A stretch of DNA of 64,000 bases from Frischella japonica (GTDB lineage: Bacteria > Pseudomonadota > Gammaproteobacteria > Enterobacterales > Orbaceae). Positions 43,520 to 51,608 of the stretch are shown one piece after another (the first letter of the stretch is position 1; every line of letters begins with the position of its first letter). The notes below the pieces were generated by a model. The model was not told the DNA's origin. It did no database searches and saw only the letters and a list, made by a program, of their open reading frames with translations. The stretch lies in the NCBI RefSeq assembly GCF_014489845.1, contig NZ_JABURY010000016.1:62001-126000 (forward strand), written 5' to 3'. The translations under genes were made by a program, and so were the position numbers.

Positions 43520-43954
43520 TTATTTAGTTATAGTCGAAAGTTCTTTTAACTCGACTTCGTACAAATCATCAAAGTTGTATATTTTTTTAGATATTATTTT
43601 ATTTCTTTCATATTGCGTAATGATTTTGTAGTCTTTACCGAACTCGTCGGGGTGGTAATATGTAGTTTCTATCAATTCGCCTTTTTCATTATATTTTTTC
43701 CATAACCCAACTTGGATTCCTGTACCATTATAACTTCCTTGACATCCTGATAATTTTAATTTTCCATTTGGAAAATACTCTATTATAGGTTTTTGACATG
43801 AAGCACTATCAGTTGATAAAGTTTTATTAAAATCATGTTCATTTTCGTCTGCAAAACTTGTATTGCATGAACATGAAATGAAGACTATTGCAAATAGTAA
43901 ATTTAAATTCTTTTTAAAATTGCTCATAATTAAAATTTTTTTAGGTTTTTTCAT
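43520..43954 (-). CDS. Small exported protein with MORN-like C-terminus
   Basis: A 144-residue protein of unknown function. An N-terminal hydrophobic segment (LNLLFAIVFISCSCNTSFA) is a signal peptide, possibly a lipoprotein type. The mature part has YFPNGKLKLSG and GLWKKYNEKGELIETTYYHPDEFGKDY, which is MORN/YwqK-like repeat sequence. Similar repeats occur in many predicted immunity or antitoxin proteins. The start is uncertain: 43954 or the ATG at 43927. First recognisable gene of the accessory array after the tRNA. Confidence 0.6.
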   Translation of the reverse strand: MKKPKKILIMSNFKKNLNLLFAIVFISCSCNTSFADENEHDFNKTLSTDSASCQKPIIEYFPNGKLKLSGCQGSYNGTGIQVGLWKKYNEKGELIETTYYHPDEFGKDYKIITQYERNKIISKKIYNFDDLYEVELKELSTITK

Positions 43955-43975
43955 CCAAATGATTGTATTTACTAT

Positions 43976-44616
43976 TTAATGGATCGATTCAAAATTGCCA
44001 TTTTTATTTATTTTAAATTTTAATAAATGTGATTCTATTTTAGGTACTGTGGTGTGTTTGATAATATTTCCTCTATCATCAATTAAAACCTCATTTTTAG
44101 AAAATTCTTGAATGAATATATTTCCATCTTTATCAATGGCAAAATCATTCCAGTAGGTGACTTCAAATGTGAATCTATTGTCTATTAATAAAGCATCAAT
44201 CCTATTTCCTGCATGATCATAACTGTTTATTTGAAAAAATAAACAGGGATATTCTGACTCAACCCATCCTTCGTATATAATCCCTGTACTCTTTGTAAAC
44301 CAATTGAAACGTCTAACACAGGGTAATAATATTTTGATATTGAATAATAATCATGAAAATTTTTAGGCTTAATATTTTTTTCTAATTGGGTAAATTCTTT
44401 TTTTCCAAAAATTGAGCATTTATTTTATAAGTACCCGTATTTTCATCATAAGAATAAAATTTCTTTAACCCATCAGATGTAATAAGAATAAAATTTCTTT
44501 AACCCATCAGATGTAAAAGGCAAAGTATGTTGAATGGCGGTATTTTTCGTACTGCCATTTGAACTACCGATGATAATTAGCATAAAAAACAGAAAAAGAA
44601 GGATATGTTTCTTCAT
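43976..44616 (-). pseudogene. Frameshifted small exported protein
   Basis: The start at 44616 encodes a signal peptide (MKKHILLFLFFMLIIIGSSN) and the reading then breaks at least three times. A 34-bp tandem duplication (44448-44481 and 44482-44515) shifts the frame. A second shift falls near the T7 run at 44398-44404, and a third near 44325. Joining the pieces gives one continuous protein of about 210 residues, ending in HLLKFKINKNGNFESIH at 43976. I do not recognise the family. It lies two bases downstream of the next lipoprotein gene, so it was part of the same transcript. Confidence 0.75.
44448..44515. repeat. 34-bp perfect tandem duplication
   Basis: Two adjacent identical 34-bp units beginning ATAAGAATAAAATTTC at 44448 and 44482. 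Thirty-four is not a multiple of three, so the duplication disrupts the enclosing gene. It looks recent because the copies are identical. Confidence 0.9.
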
Positions 44617-44618
44617 TT

Positions 44619-45383
44619 TTAATCTCTTTTATAAACTTCAATCATTTTATTATCCATAAAGTCTGGTGATTGAAAATAATATTTTTTATCCTTAATAAAC
44701 AGGGTAAAGATAAAATCGCCTTGTGTTTGTTCTTTTGCTAATCCTTGATAGGCGCAAATATTGTCATCGTCTTTTATGAATAATGGTAAATCATAATCAA
44801 GCGTATTGAGTTTAATCTTAGTATCACTAATAGTAACAGTTAAATTAGTGGAAAAATAATGACCATTAAAATCTTTTAAGGTAGTTGGTTGATATTGCGA
44901 AATAGTGTTAATTGCTGTTTGATAATGTTGTTTGTAGCGTTCTTCTAACTCAGGATGTTGTTCGACTAATGCTTCGGTGACAAAGTCCCCTAGAAAGTAT
45001 CGAGAATTTTTAGGATCTCGATAAGAATATAGTTGTGATTGTTCAGTGTGCTTATCGGTAAGTAAAAACCATGACTGCGAACCTAACAGGATATCATAAA
45101 GTTTATTATTTTTCGTTAATTCAGCTTTAATATAGATACCATCAGGGGTAAAACCATAGAAATGTTCAAAATTAACATCATCAGGTAAGTACTCTTCGTG
45201 CTTATTTTGAGTAATTTCGAGAATATTGTCTGCACTTAAATTCCAATCTAAACACATTTGATAATAAATTAGATTTCGAAATTTTAAATCATGACATGAC
45301 TTAGAAATATTGGTAATCTCATCTTGCGCTTTACAAGAGAAAATTATTAATAAGCTTGTTATCAGTATTAAAAATTTATTCAT
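44619..45383 (-). CDS. Lipoprotein, candidate periplasmic immunity protein
   Basis: A 254-residue protein with a lipoprotein signal peptide (KFLILITSLLIIFSC, cysteine near 17). The mature part is a mixed alpha/beta domain that I do not recognise, with two cysteines in the first 45 residues after the lipobox (SCHDLK and QMCLDW). Immediately upstream on the same strand is the 3' end of an amidase-like gene (45420-45611). Exported amidase effectors are usually followed by a periplasmic immunity protein, so that role is a reasonable inference but not shown. Confidence 0.65.
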   Translation of the reverse strand: MNKFLILITSLLIIFSCKAQDEITNISKSCHDLKFRNLIYYQMCLDWNLSADNILEITQNKHEEYLPDDVNFEHFYGFTPDGIYIKAELTKNNKLYDILLGSQSWFLLTDKHTEQSQLYSYRDPKNSRYFLGDFVTEALVEQHPELEERYKQHYQTAINTISQYQPTTLKDFNGHYFSTNLTVTISDTKIKLNTLDYDLPLFIKDDDNICAYQGLAKEQTQGDFIFTLFIKDKKYYFQSPDFMDNKMIEVYKRD

Positions 45384-45419
45384 TATTTTACTCTTAAACT
45401 GTTAAATTTTTTTATATAA

Positions 45420-45611
45420 TTAATGCCAATAATTCATCATTTTTTTATATACATCTTTTCCTTCATTTGGATCTTTTGCACATAAATCTTCGTGACATTT
45501 TACATCGTCTATTGTTAAATTATAGTGTTGTAAAAGAAATTTAACTAAACAAGATAATGACTTAGCTTGCTCTTCTGTTACCTCCTGCCAATAGCCGTGA
45601 GGTAATATTGT
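45420..45611 (-). pseudogene. 3' remnant of an N-acetylmuramoyl-L-alanine amidase-like gene
   Basis: A 63-codon open remnant reading ILPHGYWQEVTEEQAKSL and ending CHEDLCAKDPNEGKDVYKK followed by MMNYWH and a stop. This fits the end of amidase-2/PGRP domains, where a zinc histidine and the following DPG-like motif close the active site. The frame meets a stop at 45612 and the rest of the gene is gone. It was probably a peptidoglycan amidase effector partnered with the lipoprotein downstream. Confidence 0.55.
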
Positions 45612-45677
45612 TTACTTACCACCATTCATATTTATGAGGGTGATAAGCATAATAATCATTTGTTTACTACACAATCT

Positions 45678-46708
45678 TTAATTCAATTCATCAATTTCTT
45701 TATCCACAAATTTACGTTCGACAAGCTCACCGTCTTTATAGGTTTCTGTGTACAAAAGTTTGCCTTTTTTAGCAGAAGATAGATCCTTAGAACCATCTAA
45801 TTTCTTTTGATAGTCTAATTGATAACATTTCCGGACACCATCAAGTAAACCATTTTTATATTCCGATTCGAGATAAATATAACCGATATCTAGAGGCGCA
45901 TATTTACTGCCTGTTATCTCTATCCATACCCCTCGCGAGTATGGTTTTGAACTAAACCTTCCTCTGTATCATTAAGATCTGTATTTTGAAAAGAACCATT
46001 AGTATCATAATAGCGGATGAATTTGCCTTGGGGTGTCAGTTGGTATGTTCTTTTTTCATTAGCAGCACTGTCTGTCTCATCACTACCAAAATCCCTAATA
46101 ATTATTTTCCCATTATCATAATAGAAAAATCGATAGCTTCTACCCAGATCATTTCCATATTCGTAAGTGGCTGCTAATTTATCCACAATTTGATCAGAAC
46201 TGATAGAGATAATGGATTGAAAAATAAGGTGTCTTCCATACTCGCAATGGTTGCATTCTAACTCAAGGTTCTCGGTGGTGAGTAGAAACAGATCAAACTG
46301 AGGAAAGCCGGCTATTTTTTCCACATGAACTGTAATCTTCTGGTTTAAAATATCGTTGATATTAAATGGGATATCATAGGAATCCTGAACAATCTGCTTT
46401 AAATTTTCTTGGGTTAAAGTAATCTTATAGGATTGTTCTGATTGGGACTGCTTATCTAAATTTCCGGCTAATTCATCAAAAGCCTTTTCATTCCCCGAAC
46501 GTTCACTTTCTGTTTCTGCATGTTGCCAATGTGTGGCAAAAGGATATAAAACATGTTTATCACCAATTGGCGGGCTGGCAAGGGGAGCTTGCATAATTTG
46601 GGTAATAAGATCGTCTTTTTTATTTTTATTAATCGGTTGGCTATTCGCCATTTGATTACAACCTATCATCAAGAAGATGATGATAAAGGGTATAACTATC
46701 GTTTTCAT
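45678..46708 (-). pseudogene. MORN-repeat lipoprotein, frameshifted copy
   Basis: The start at 46708 encodes a lipoprotein signal (IIIFLMIGC). The frame then runs 262 codons to a stop at 45920, just after NHTREG. Adding one G in the GGGG run near 45931 restores a frame that continues as WIEI, then YLESEYKNGLLDG, then KKGKLLYTETYKDGELVERK, to a stop at 45678. That frame aligns with the intact neighbour through its whole C-terminus. The gene has probably lost its last 80 residues by a one-base deletion, unless the run is a sequencing error or a slippage switch. Confidence 0.8.
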
Positions 46709-46714
46709 ACTATA

Positions 46715-47725
46715 TTACCCCTTTTTAATTTTAGCCACTTCATCATCTATAAACACCCGATTCACAAGCTCACCGTCTTTATAGGTTTCTGTGTACAAAA
46801 GTTTGCCTTTTTTGCGGGTGGATAAGATAGGTTCATTGAGTTCATTATAATGCTGTTCTAATTGATAAAATTTCCAAATATTAACGGGCAAACCATTTTT
46901 ATATTCGGCTTCTAAGTAAGTATTGTTATGAGTATAACCGTTTGGCTTCATTTCAATCCATAAACCTTCGCGGGTATGGTTTTGAACTAAGCCTTGCTCT
47001 TCTTGGTTTTGAAATAGACCATTTTCGTCATAATAGCGGATAAATTTGCCTTGGGAGGAGAGTTGATATGTTTTTATTTCAGAAGCAAAACTATTTATCT
47101 CATCACGTTCAAGTTCCCTAATAATTATTTTTTCCTTGTTATAATAGAAAAAACGATAACTTCTGCCTATATCACTTCCAGATTTGTAAGCTACTACCAA
47201 CTTATCTATAATTTTATCAGCAGAAATAGAAATAATGGTTTGTAGGGTAAATTTAGATTCGTATTCACAAGGATTACATTTTAAATCAAGGGATTCAGTG
47301 GTAAGTAGAAACAGATCAAAATGAGGCGAACTAGCTAATTTCTCTACATGAACTTTAATCTCATGTTTTGTAATATCATCAATAATATCAGAATAGATAT
47401 CATATGGGATATTAAAAACCTGTTTTAAATTTTCAATAGTTAAAGTGATCTTATAGGATTGTTCTGATTGGGACTGCTTATCTAAATTTCCGGCCAATTC
47501 ATCAAAAGCCTTCTCACTCCCCGAACGTTCATTTTCTGTTTCTGCATGTTGCCAATGTGTGGCAAAAGGATATAAAACATGTTTATCACCAATTGGCGGG
47601 CTGGCAAGGGGAGCTTGCATAATTTGGGTAATAAGATCGTCTTTTTTATTTTTATTAATCGGTTGGCTATTCGCTATTTGATTACTCATAAATAAGAGGG
47701 TTATACATGCTATTATCAATCTCAT
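46715..47725 (-). CDS. MORN/YwqK-like exported protein, intact paralog
   Basis: A 336-residue protein. The ATG at 47725 is preferred (AAGGA nine bases upstream) over a TTG six bases earlier. A signal peptide is followed by a block of about 75 residues (PINKNKKDDLITQIMQAPLA...) nearly identical to the neighbouring copy. The middle domain has diverged. C-terminal MORN-like repeats are clear (GKFIRYYDENGLF, GLWIEMKPNGYT, EYKNGLPVNIWKFYQL, GKLLYTETYKDGELV). Similar repeat proteins are often annotated as YwqK-type antitoxins. Function here is unknown; an immunity role is inferred from context. Confidence 0.7.
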   Translation of the reverse strand: MRLIIACITLLFMSNQIANSQPINKNKKDDLITQIMQAPLASPPIGDKHVLYPFATHWQHAETENERSGSEKAFDELAGNLDKQSQSEQSYKITLTIENLKQVFNIPYDIYSDIIDDITKHEIKVHVEKLASSPHFDLFLLTTESLDLKCNPCEYESKFTLQTIISISADKIIDKLVVAYKSGSDIGRSYRFFYYNKEKIIIRELERDEINSFASEIKTYQLSSQGKFIRYYDENGLFQNQEEQGLVQNHTREGLWIEMKPNGYTHNNTYLEAEYKNGLPVNIWKFYQLEQHYNELNEPILSTRKKGKLLYTETYKDGELVNRVFIDDEVAKIKKG

Positions 47726-47825
47726 TGCCAATATTCCTTGTACATTTTTTACTCCCCCGTACTTTAAAAAACGCTTGTATAGAATAACGGGTGCAGTATA
47801 TGAGTGCGGTTTTCAGAATTTATGG

Positions 47826-47872
47826 AGAGTATATACCTAATTTCAGATAATAGTGAATTTATTTCCGCTTTA
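47826..47872. repeat. 47-bp repeat, copy 1 (3' end of a lost coding sequence)
   Basis: It matches 49168-49214 with about four differences. On the minus strand it reads KAEINSLLSEIRYIL. In copy 2 the same reading is part of a longer open frame. It lies about 100 bases upstream of the intact MORN-like gene. The AT-rich core (TTCACT, 16-17 bases, TATATA) could also act as a promoter. Confidence 0.75.
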
Positions 47873-47951
47873 TTTTAGGTGAATTTTTAATTGATAAGTT
47901 ACTATGAATATTAACAATTTCTGCCAATATATTTTTTTATTATCACGCATA

Positions 47952-48620
47952 TTATGCACGGCAATCCATAGTATAAAAATCTAGAATGGTTAAATACCAT
48001 TTATTATCTAATTGGGTTAGATAAAATATGAAAATATTTTTTTCATCATATATCCCTGGAAAGTTTTCTATATAAACAACTTTAACTGTTTTAGGGGCTA
48101 TTTTATCGGCAATGGATTGATATTCCTCTCAAACAGGATTTTTTTCAAATTGATAGTGTTTTAGTTCCCAATGATAATAATTAAGCGCTATTTTTAAAGC
48201 CTCAATATTTTTTTCTTTTGAATTGGCATACAGACCTAGTTTAGTGACTTTTTCACTACATGGATCAAATGTAGAATATTGTTCATATTGTATTTTAGGA
48301 TTGCCAGATATTGTAACCCCTAGCAATTCATCTTCTACCCAAGAGGGTATTTTATTTTCAACTCCTTTATCATTAAATTTAAATTGTTCAATTCTTCTCA
48401 TTGTGGGACTGGTACTCGCATTATATACAATGAAAAGACCTATATCTTTATTAATATATTGGTTAATTTCTTTAAAATTCTTTTTATTAAAAAGGTCAAT
48501 AAGTTGATAAACCGTAGCATCAAAATGTGGGGTTGTTTGAGTCACTGCTGATTGATTTTCTATTTTTTGACTACATGCTATGTTAACCAAAGACAATAGA
48601 ATCAGTAATAATATTCTCAT
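47952..48620 (-). pseudogene. Lipoprotein gene with one in-frame premature stop
   Basis: The start at 48620 encodes a lipoprotein signal (LLLILLSLVNIAC). The first 163 codons end at a TGA at 48129-48131. The same frame continues without further stops for 58 codons (EEYQSIADKIAP, YIENFPGIYDEK, FYLTQLDNKWYLTILDFYTM) to a TAA at 47952. The full protein would be 222 residues and resembles small DUF-type exported proteins that I cannot name. A single substitution (for example CGA to TGA) explains the break. The shortened product may still be exported. Confidence 0.75.
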
Positions 48621-48671
48621 TTTAAAATTCCCATGTTTTTTAGTTGTTTATCTTTCTTTCGAACTTAAGTT

Positions 48672-49133
48672 TCATTTGCCATCAAATTCGACTTTTCCAT
48701 GACTTATCCATTGATTATCTTTCCACTCACCGTCACACATCTCTACCCCAGACCAGACAACTTTTGAGTTTTTGATATCGATAATGACACATTGATAGTT
48801 TTCGTGTAGCATTTTTTCATTGTCTGATATTTCAACATAACCTTTGATAATCGCATCCATTTTAACATAATGTTTATTATCAGATATTTTAATATCTATT
48901 GAGTCAATACCGGTATATTGCTCATCATCATAATATCCTTCGATTTTAGATGTCACTTCATTGTTAATTAATCTTGGATCTGAATAAAGATTGAATTCTT
49001 TATTATAAGTTAAGAAGATTAATTCTATTTGATCGGTAATTTTTAATTTATTAGCAATAGGGACTGGTTTTATAGTTGTACCTACACAGGAAAGGCTAAA
49101 AATAAGTAATGTTATATATAATAAATATCTCAT
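48672..49133 (-). CDS. Small lipoprotein of unknown function
   Basis: A 153-residue protein. The ATG at 49133 gives a clean lipoprotein signal (MRYLLYITLLIFSLSC); the frame extends to a GTG at 49157. The mature part is about 135 residues and probably beta-rich (IELIFLTYNKEFNLYSDPR, IDIKNSKVVWSGVEMCDGEW). No family recognised. A truncated coding remnant lies directly upstream, so this may be the surviving immunity partner of a lost gene. Confidence 0.65.
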   Translation of the reverse strand: MRYLLYITLLIFSLSCVGTTIKPVPIANKLKITDQIELIFLTYNKEFNLYSDPRLINNEVTSKIEGYYDDEQYTGIDSIDIKISDNKHYVKMDAIIKGYVEISDNEKMLHENYQCVIIDIKNSKVVWSGVEMCDGEWKDNQWISHGKVEFDGK

Positions 49134-49157
49134 AAATCTTGCTGTTGCGCTTATCAC

Positions 49158-49400
49158 ATCTTATGAAGAGTATATACCTGATTTTAGATAATAGTGAATT
49201 TATTTCCGCTTTATCAAATACCCAGTGATTATTTTTGAAATGGGATAAATAAGCATCCAGTTTAAACTTAAAATCATCATCAGAATAAATTTCTTTGATG
49301 TCTTTGTTTATAAGTTACGATATATCATAATTATCTAATCTTCTTTCGAGTAACTGTTTCTTTATTTCGTTACTTAATAATTGTGGTTAATTAACCGCTT
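49158..49400 (-). pseudogene. C-terminal coding remnant (possible lost effector)
   Basis: Reading left from about 49370, the minus strand gives NEIKKQLLERRLDNYDIS, a stop, then LINKDIKEIYSDDDFKFKL, AYLSHFKNNHWVFDKAEIN and SLLSKIRYILFIR. Apart from that stop it reads like an ordinary soluble protein. Its end contains the 47-bp repeat shared with 47826-47872. It lies just upstream of the small lipoprotein gene, the position a toxin gene would take before its immunity gene. The family is unknown. Confidence 0.5.
49168..49214. repeat. 47-bp repeat, copy 2
   Basis: Same element as at 47826-47872, with about four differences. Both copies sit upstream of an exported-protein gene on the minus strand. 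Confidence 0.75.
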
Positions 49401-49449
49401 TATAAAAAGCAAAAAAATATCAAAAAAGTAATATGTAGTAAAAATTGCT

Positions 49450-49752
49450 TCATAGGGTTTTCTCTTTGGCATTTTTATGTTTTAAAAAAAATAATATCAG
49501 TAAAACTGAAATATAAAGAATTAAAGGAATCTTATAAATCATATCAATGATATTTTGTCCTATCATTTCATTTTCATCAGAAAACAAAACATAATAACTA
49601 TTTTGACTTAAATAATTAATATAATTATAATTTTCAGAAAGAGGATTCAATTTTAGCGCCAAAAAGACAGTAGGATCATCGTTGCAAATAAGAATTTGGG
49701 TAAAACCTTTAATTAATAGTAATAGTATTATTAAGATCTTTAATAATTTCAT
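49450..49752 (-). CDS. Small two-helix membrane protein
   Basis: About 100 residues with an N-terminal hydrophobic segment (LLKILIILLLLIKGFTQILI), an exported loop of about 45 residues, and a second helix (IPLILYISVLLILFFLKH) with a basic end. The ATG at 49752 is the likely start; the frame opens four codons earlier. Proteins of this shape often protect against membrane-damaging toxins, but nothing specific identifies it. A coding remnant lies upstream. Confidence 0.55.
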   Translation of the reverse strand: MKLLKILIILLLLIKGFTQILICNDDPTVFLALKLNPLSENYNYINYLSQNSYYVLFSDENEMIGQNIIDMIYKIPLILYISVLLILFFLKHKNAKEKTL

Positions 49753-49772
49753 ATTGTCATCCATTTATAATC

Positions 49773-49940
49773 TTATTGAACTGATTGAATTTCGATTTTA
49801 ATTCGGGGATGTGCTTCATAAATATTACTTTTTCCCTATTCTTTTCTTCCAATAATATAATGATATTCAATATCTACCCAATTATTTTTTACAATATGTC
49901 TTTTTTCTACTTGATTAACTTTTGTACTTAGCTTATTTGC
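49773..49940 (-). pseudogene. C-terminal coding remnant upstream of the two-helix protein
   Basis: The minus strand reads ANKLSTKVNQVEKRHIVKN, NWVDIEYHYIIGRKE, a stop (TAG), then GKSNIYEAHPRIKIEIQSVQ and a final TAA at 49773. With that one stop ignored it is a continuous 55-residue protein end. A stop at 49941 closes it upstream. It stands where a toxin gene would precede the small membrane protein. No family recognised. Confidence 0.5.
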
Positions 49941-49984
49941 TTAATATTGTTTGAGATAATAGCGTAGCAATAAACGAAAATAAC

Positions 49985-51367
49985 TTATTCCAAAATTGAT
50001 TTGAATTTTAATGATTTCAGCCTTTTCTTCACCCACAAAAATGACAATAAACATGAAATTAGGTTTCCGATTGCCATAGAGATAAAAATGCCATTCATTC
50101 CCATTTTTTGAACATAGACTAAATATAGTCCTATAGAAAAAATAATGATCATTCTAATATAAAGGATAATTACCGCAGGTAGGGGTTTTCCTGTCGCTTG
50201 AAAGAATGATGCGATTATCCACGTTATTGCCATAAAACAAAAGGTAAATGATACGATTAGCACTTGTTTTCTGGCAAGATCAATCACTTCTGCTATTGAA
50301 GTAAATATTGAAAATAACCAAGGAGAAAGTAATACATAAAGTGCTGCAATGATGCTACATAATATCATTATTGCCCTTAAGCTTAGATTAAAAGCTTCTT
50401 TAATCCGATCAAGTTGATTACGTCCATAATTTTGCGAAATAAAGACCGTCATTGCACCAGCAATAGCAATCATCGGAATAACTAAAATCTGATCAATTCT
50501 CCCAACCAATATCCATGCATTCATTGCATTTTCATCAAAGGTATTGGTGATCATTTTGTTATATGCAACGATAATGATATAAGTTGAGGCTGTCATTAAA
50601 AACTGAGGCAATCCAATCCGTATGATTTCTCTGGCAATTTTTCCGTTAAAGTGAGCAAAGTTAAATGTTAACGGAATTCTTGATTTTCCCTTGTGTATAA
50701 AGCGGATTAAATAGATAAAAGCCATAAATAACGATATTGTTGTGGCTAAACCTGCACCAGCCACTCCCATATCGAGTACAAATATCAATATCGGATCAAG
50801 TACGATATTGAGCGTTACCATAATCATAAATGATATTGCAGTAACATATGTCAGGCCTTCGCCAATAAGAATACCGCCATAAACCTGTAATAATATTATG
50901 AACAGTAAACCTGGGGCTAATGAATATAAAAACTGTAGGCTATAGACTGTTGCTTCAAGGCTTAATTTATCACCTGATAATAAATTAATAATTTGTGGCC
51001 CAAAAGCATAACACATAATCATAAATGGCACGGTTAGCAGTAAAGCGATGACGACACCTGTAACACCCAGATTTTGATAATGATTAAATCGTTTTTCACC
51101 GATCAATCGCCCCGTTGTGGTACTCAGTCCAACGGCTAAACCTGAGGCGATAGCTTCAAAGACAAAAAATAATGGAAATAAAAGACCGGTTCCCGACAAC
51201 GGGGCTGAAGAAGTCGGATTGATCAATGAAATAAAATAGGTATTTATGATTAAGTAAGCATAATTTAATAAGTGACCAATAAGAATGGGAATCCCTATTT
51301 TTATAATTATTGGCATGATTGGACCTTCAAACATGCCTTTTTGCAATTTTTCTTGAAAATTTGACAT
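49985..51367 (-). CDS. MATE family efflux transporter
   Basis: A 460-residue, twelve-helix MOP-superfamily exporter. The start LQKGMFEGPIMPIIIKIGIPILIGHLLNYAYLIINTYFI and the repeat halves (each with a P-I-x-x-I-G-I-P-x-x-x-x-x-x-x pattern) fit NorM/DinF/MepA-like MATE proteins, which expel cationic drugs or metabolites with Na+ or H+. It is downstream of the UvrA-like and beta-lactamase-fold genes after a 240-base gap, and the three could form a resistance cassette. Intact, unlike most of the surroundings. Confidence 0.87.
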   Translation of the reverse strand: MSNFQEKLQKGMFEGPIMPIIIKIGIPILIGHLLNYAYLIINTYFISLINPTSSAPLSGTGLLFPLFFVFEAIASGLAVGLSTTTGRLIGEKRFNHYQNLGVTGVVIALLLTVPFMIMCYAFGPQIINLLSGDKLSLEATVYSLQFLYSLAPGLLFIILLQVYGGILIGEGLTYVTAISFMIMVTLNIVLDPILIFVLDMGVAGAGLATTISLFMAFIYLIRFIHKGKSRIPLTFNFAHFNGKIAREIIRIGLPQFLMTASTYIIIVAYNKMITNTFDENAMNAWILVGRIDQILVIPMIAIAGAMTVFISQNYGRNQLDRIKEAFNLSLRAIMILCSIIAALYVLLSPWLFSIFTSIAEVIDLARKQVLIVSFTFCFMAITWIIASFFQATGKPLPAVIILYIRMIIIFSIGLYLVYVQKMGMNGIFISMAIGNLISCLLSFLWVKKRLKSLKFKSILE

Positions 51368-51608
51368 AGATTTCTCTTTAAGTTTATTTTTTAATAAATA
51401 GTGATGTTATTTTTCTCTAGCGCAAAAAAGCTTCTAATCGACATGTTATCGAGAGCAAAATATCCATTATATTTTTCACTTTATAGCACCTGCCCGAACA
51501 GCACCTATCCCAACCTAAAACGTTTTGTTAGACAGTTCATGGCGGTAAAACCTTCTTGCCTTTTGGTGGAATGAATTGCAGAAACAAAATTTTGTTAACG
51601 ACTTAAAA

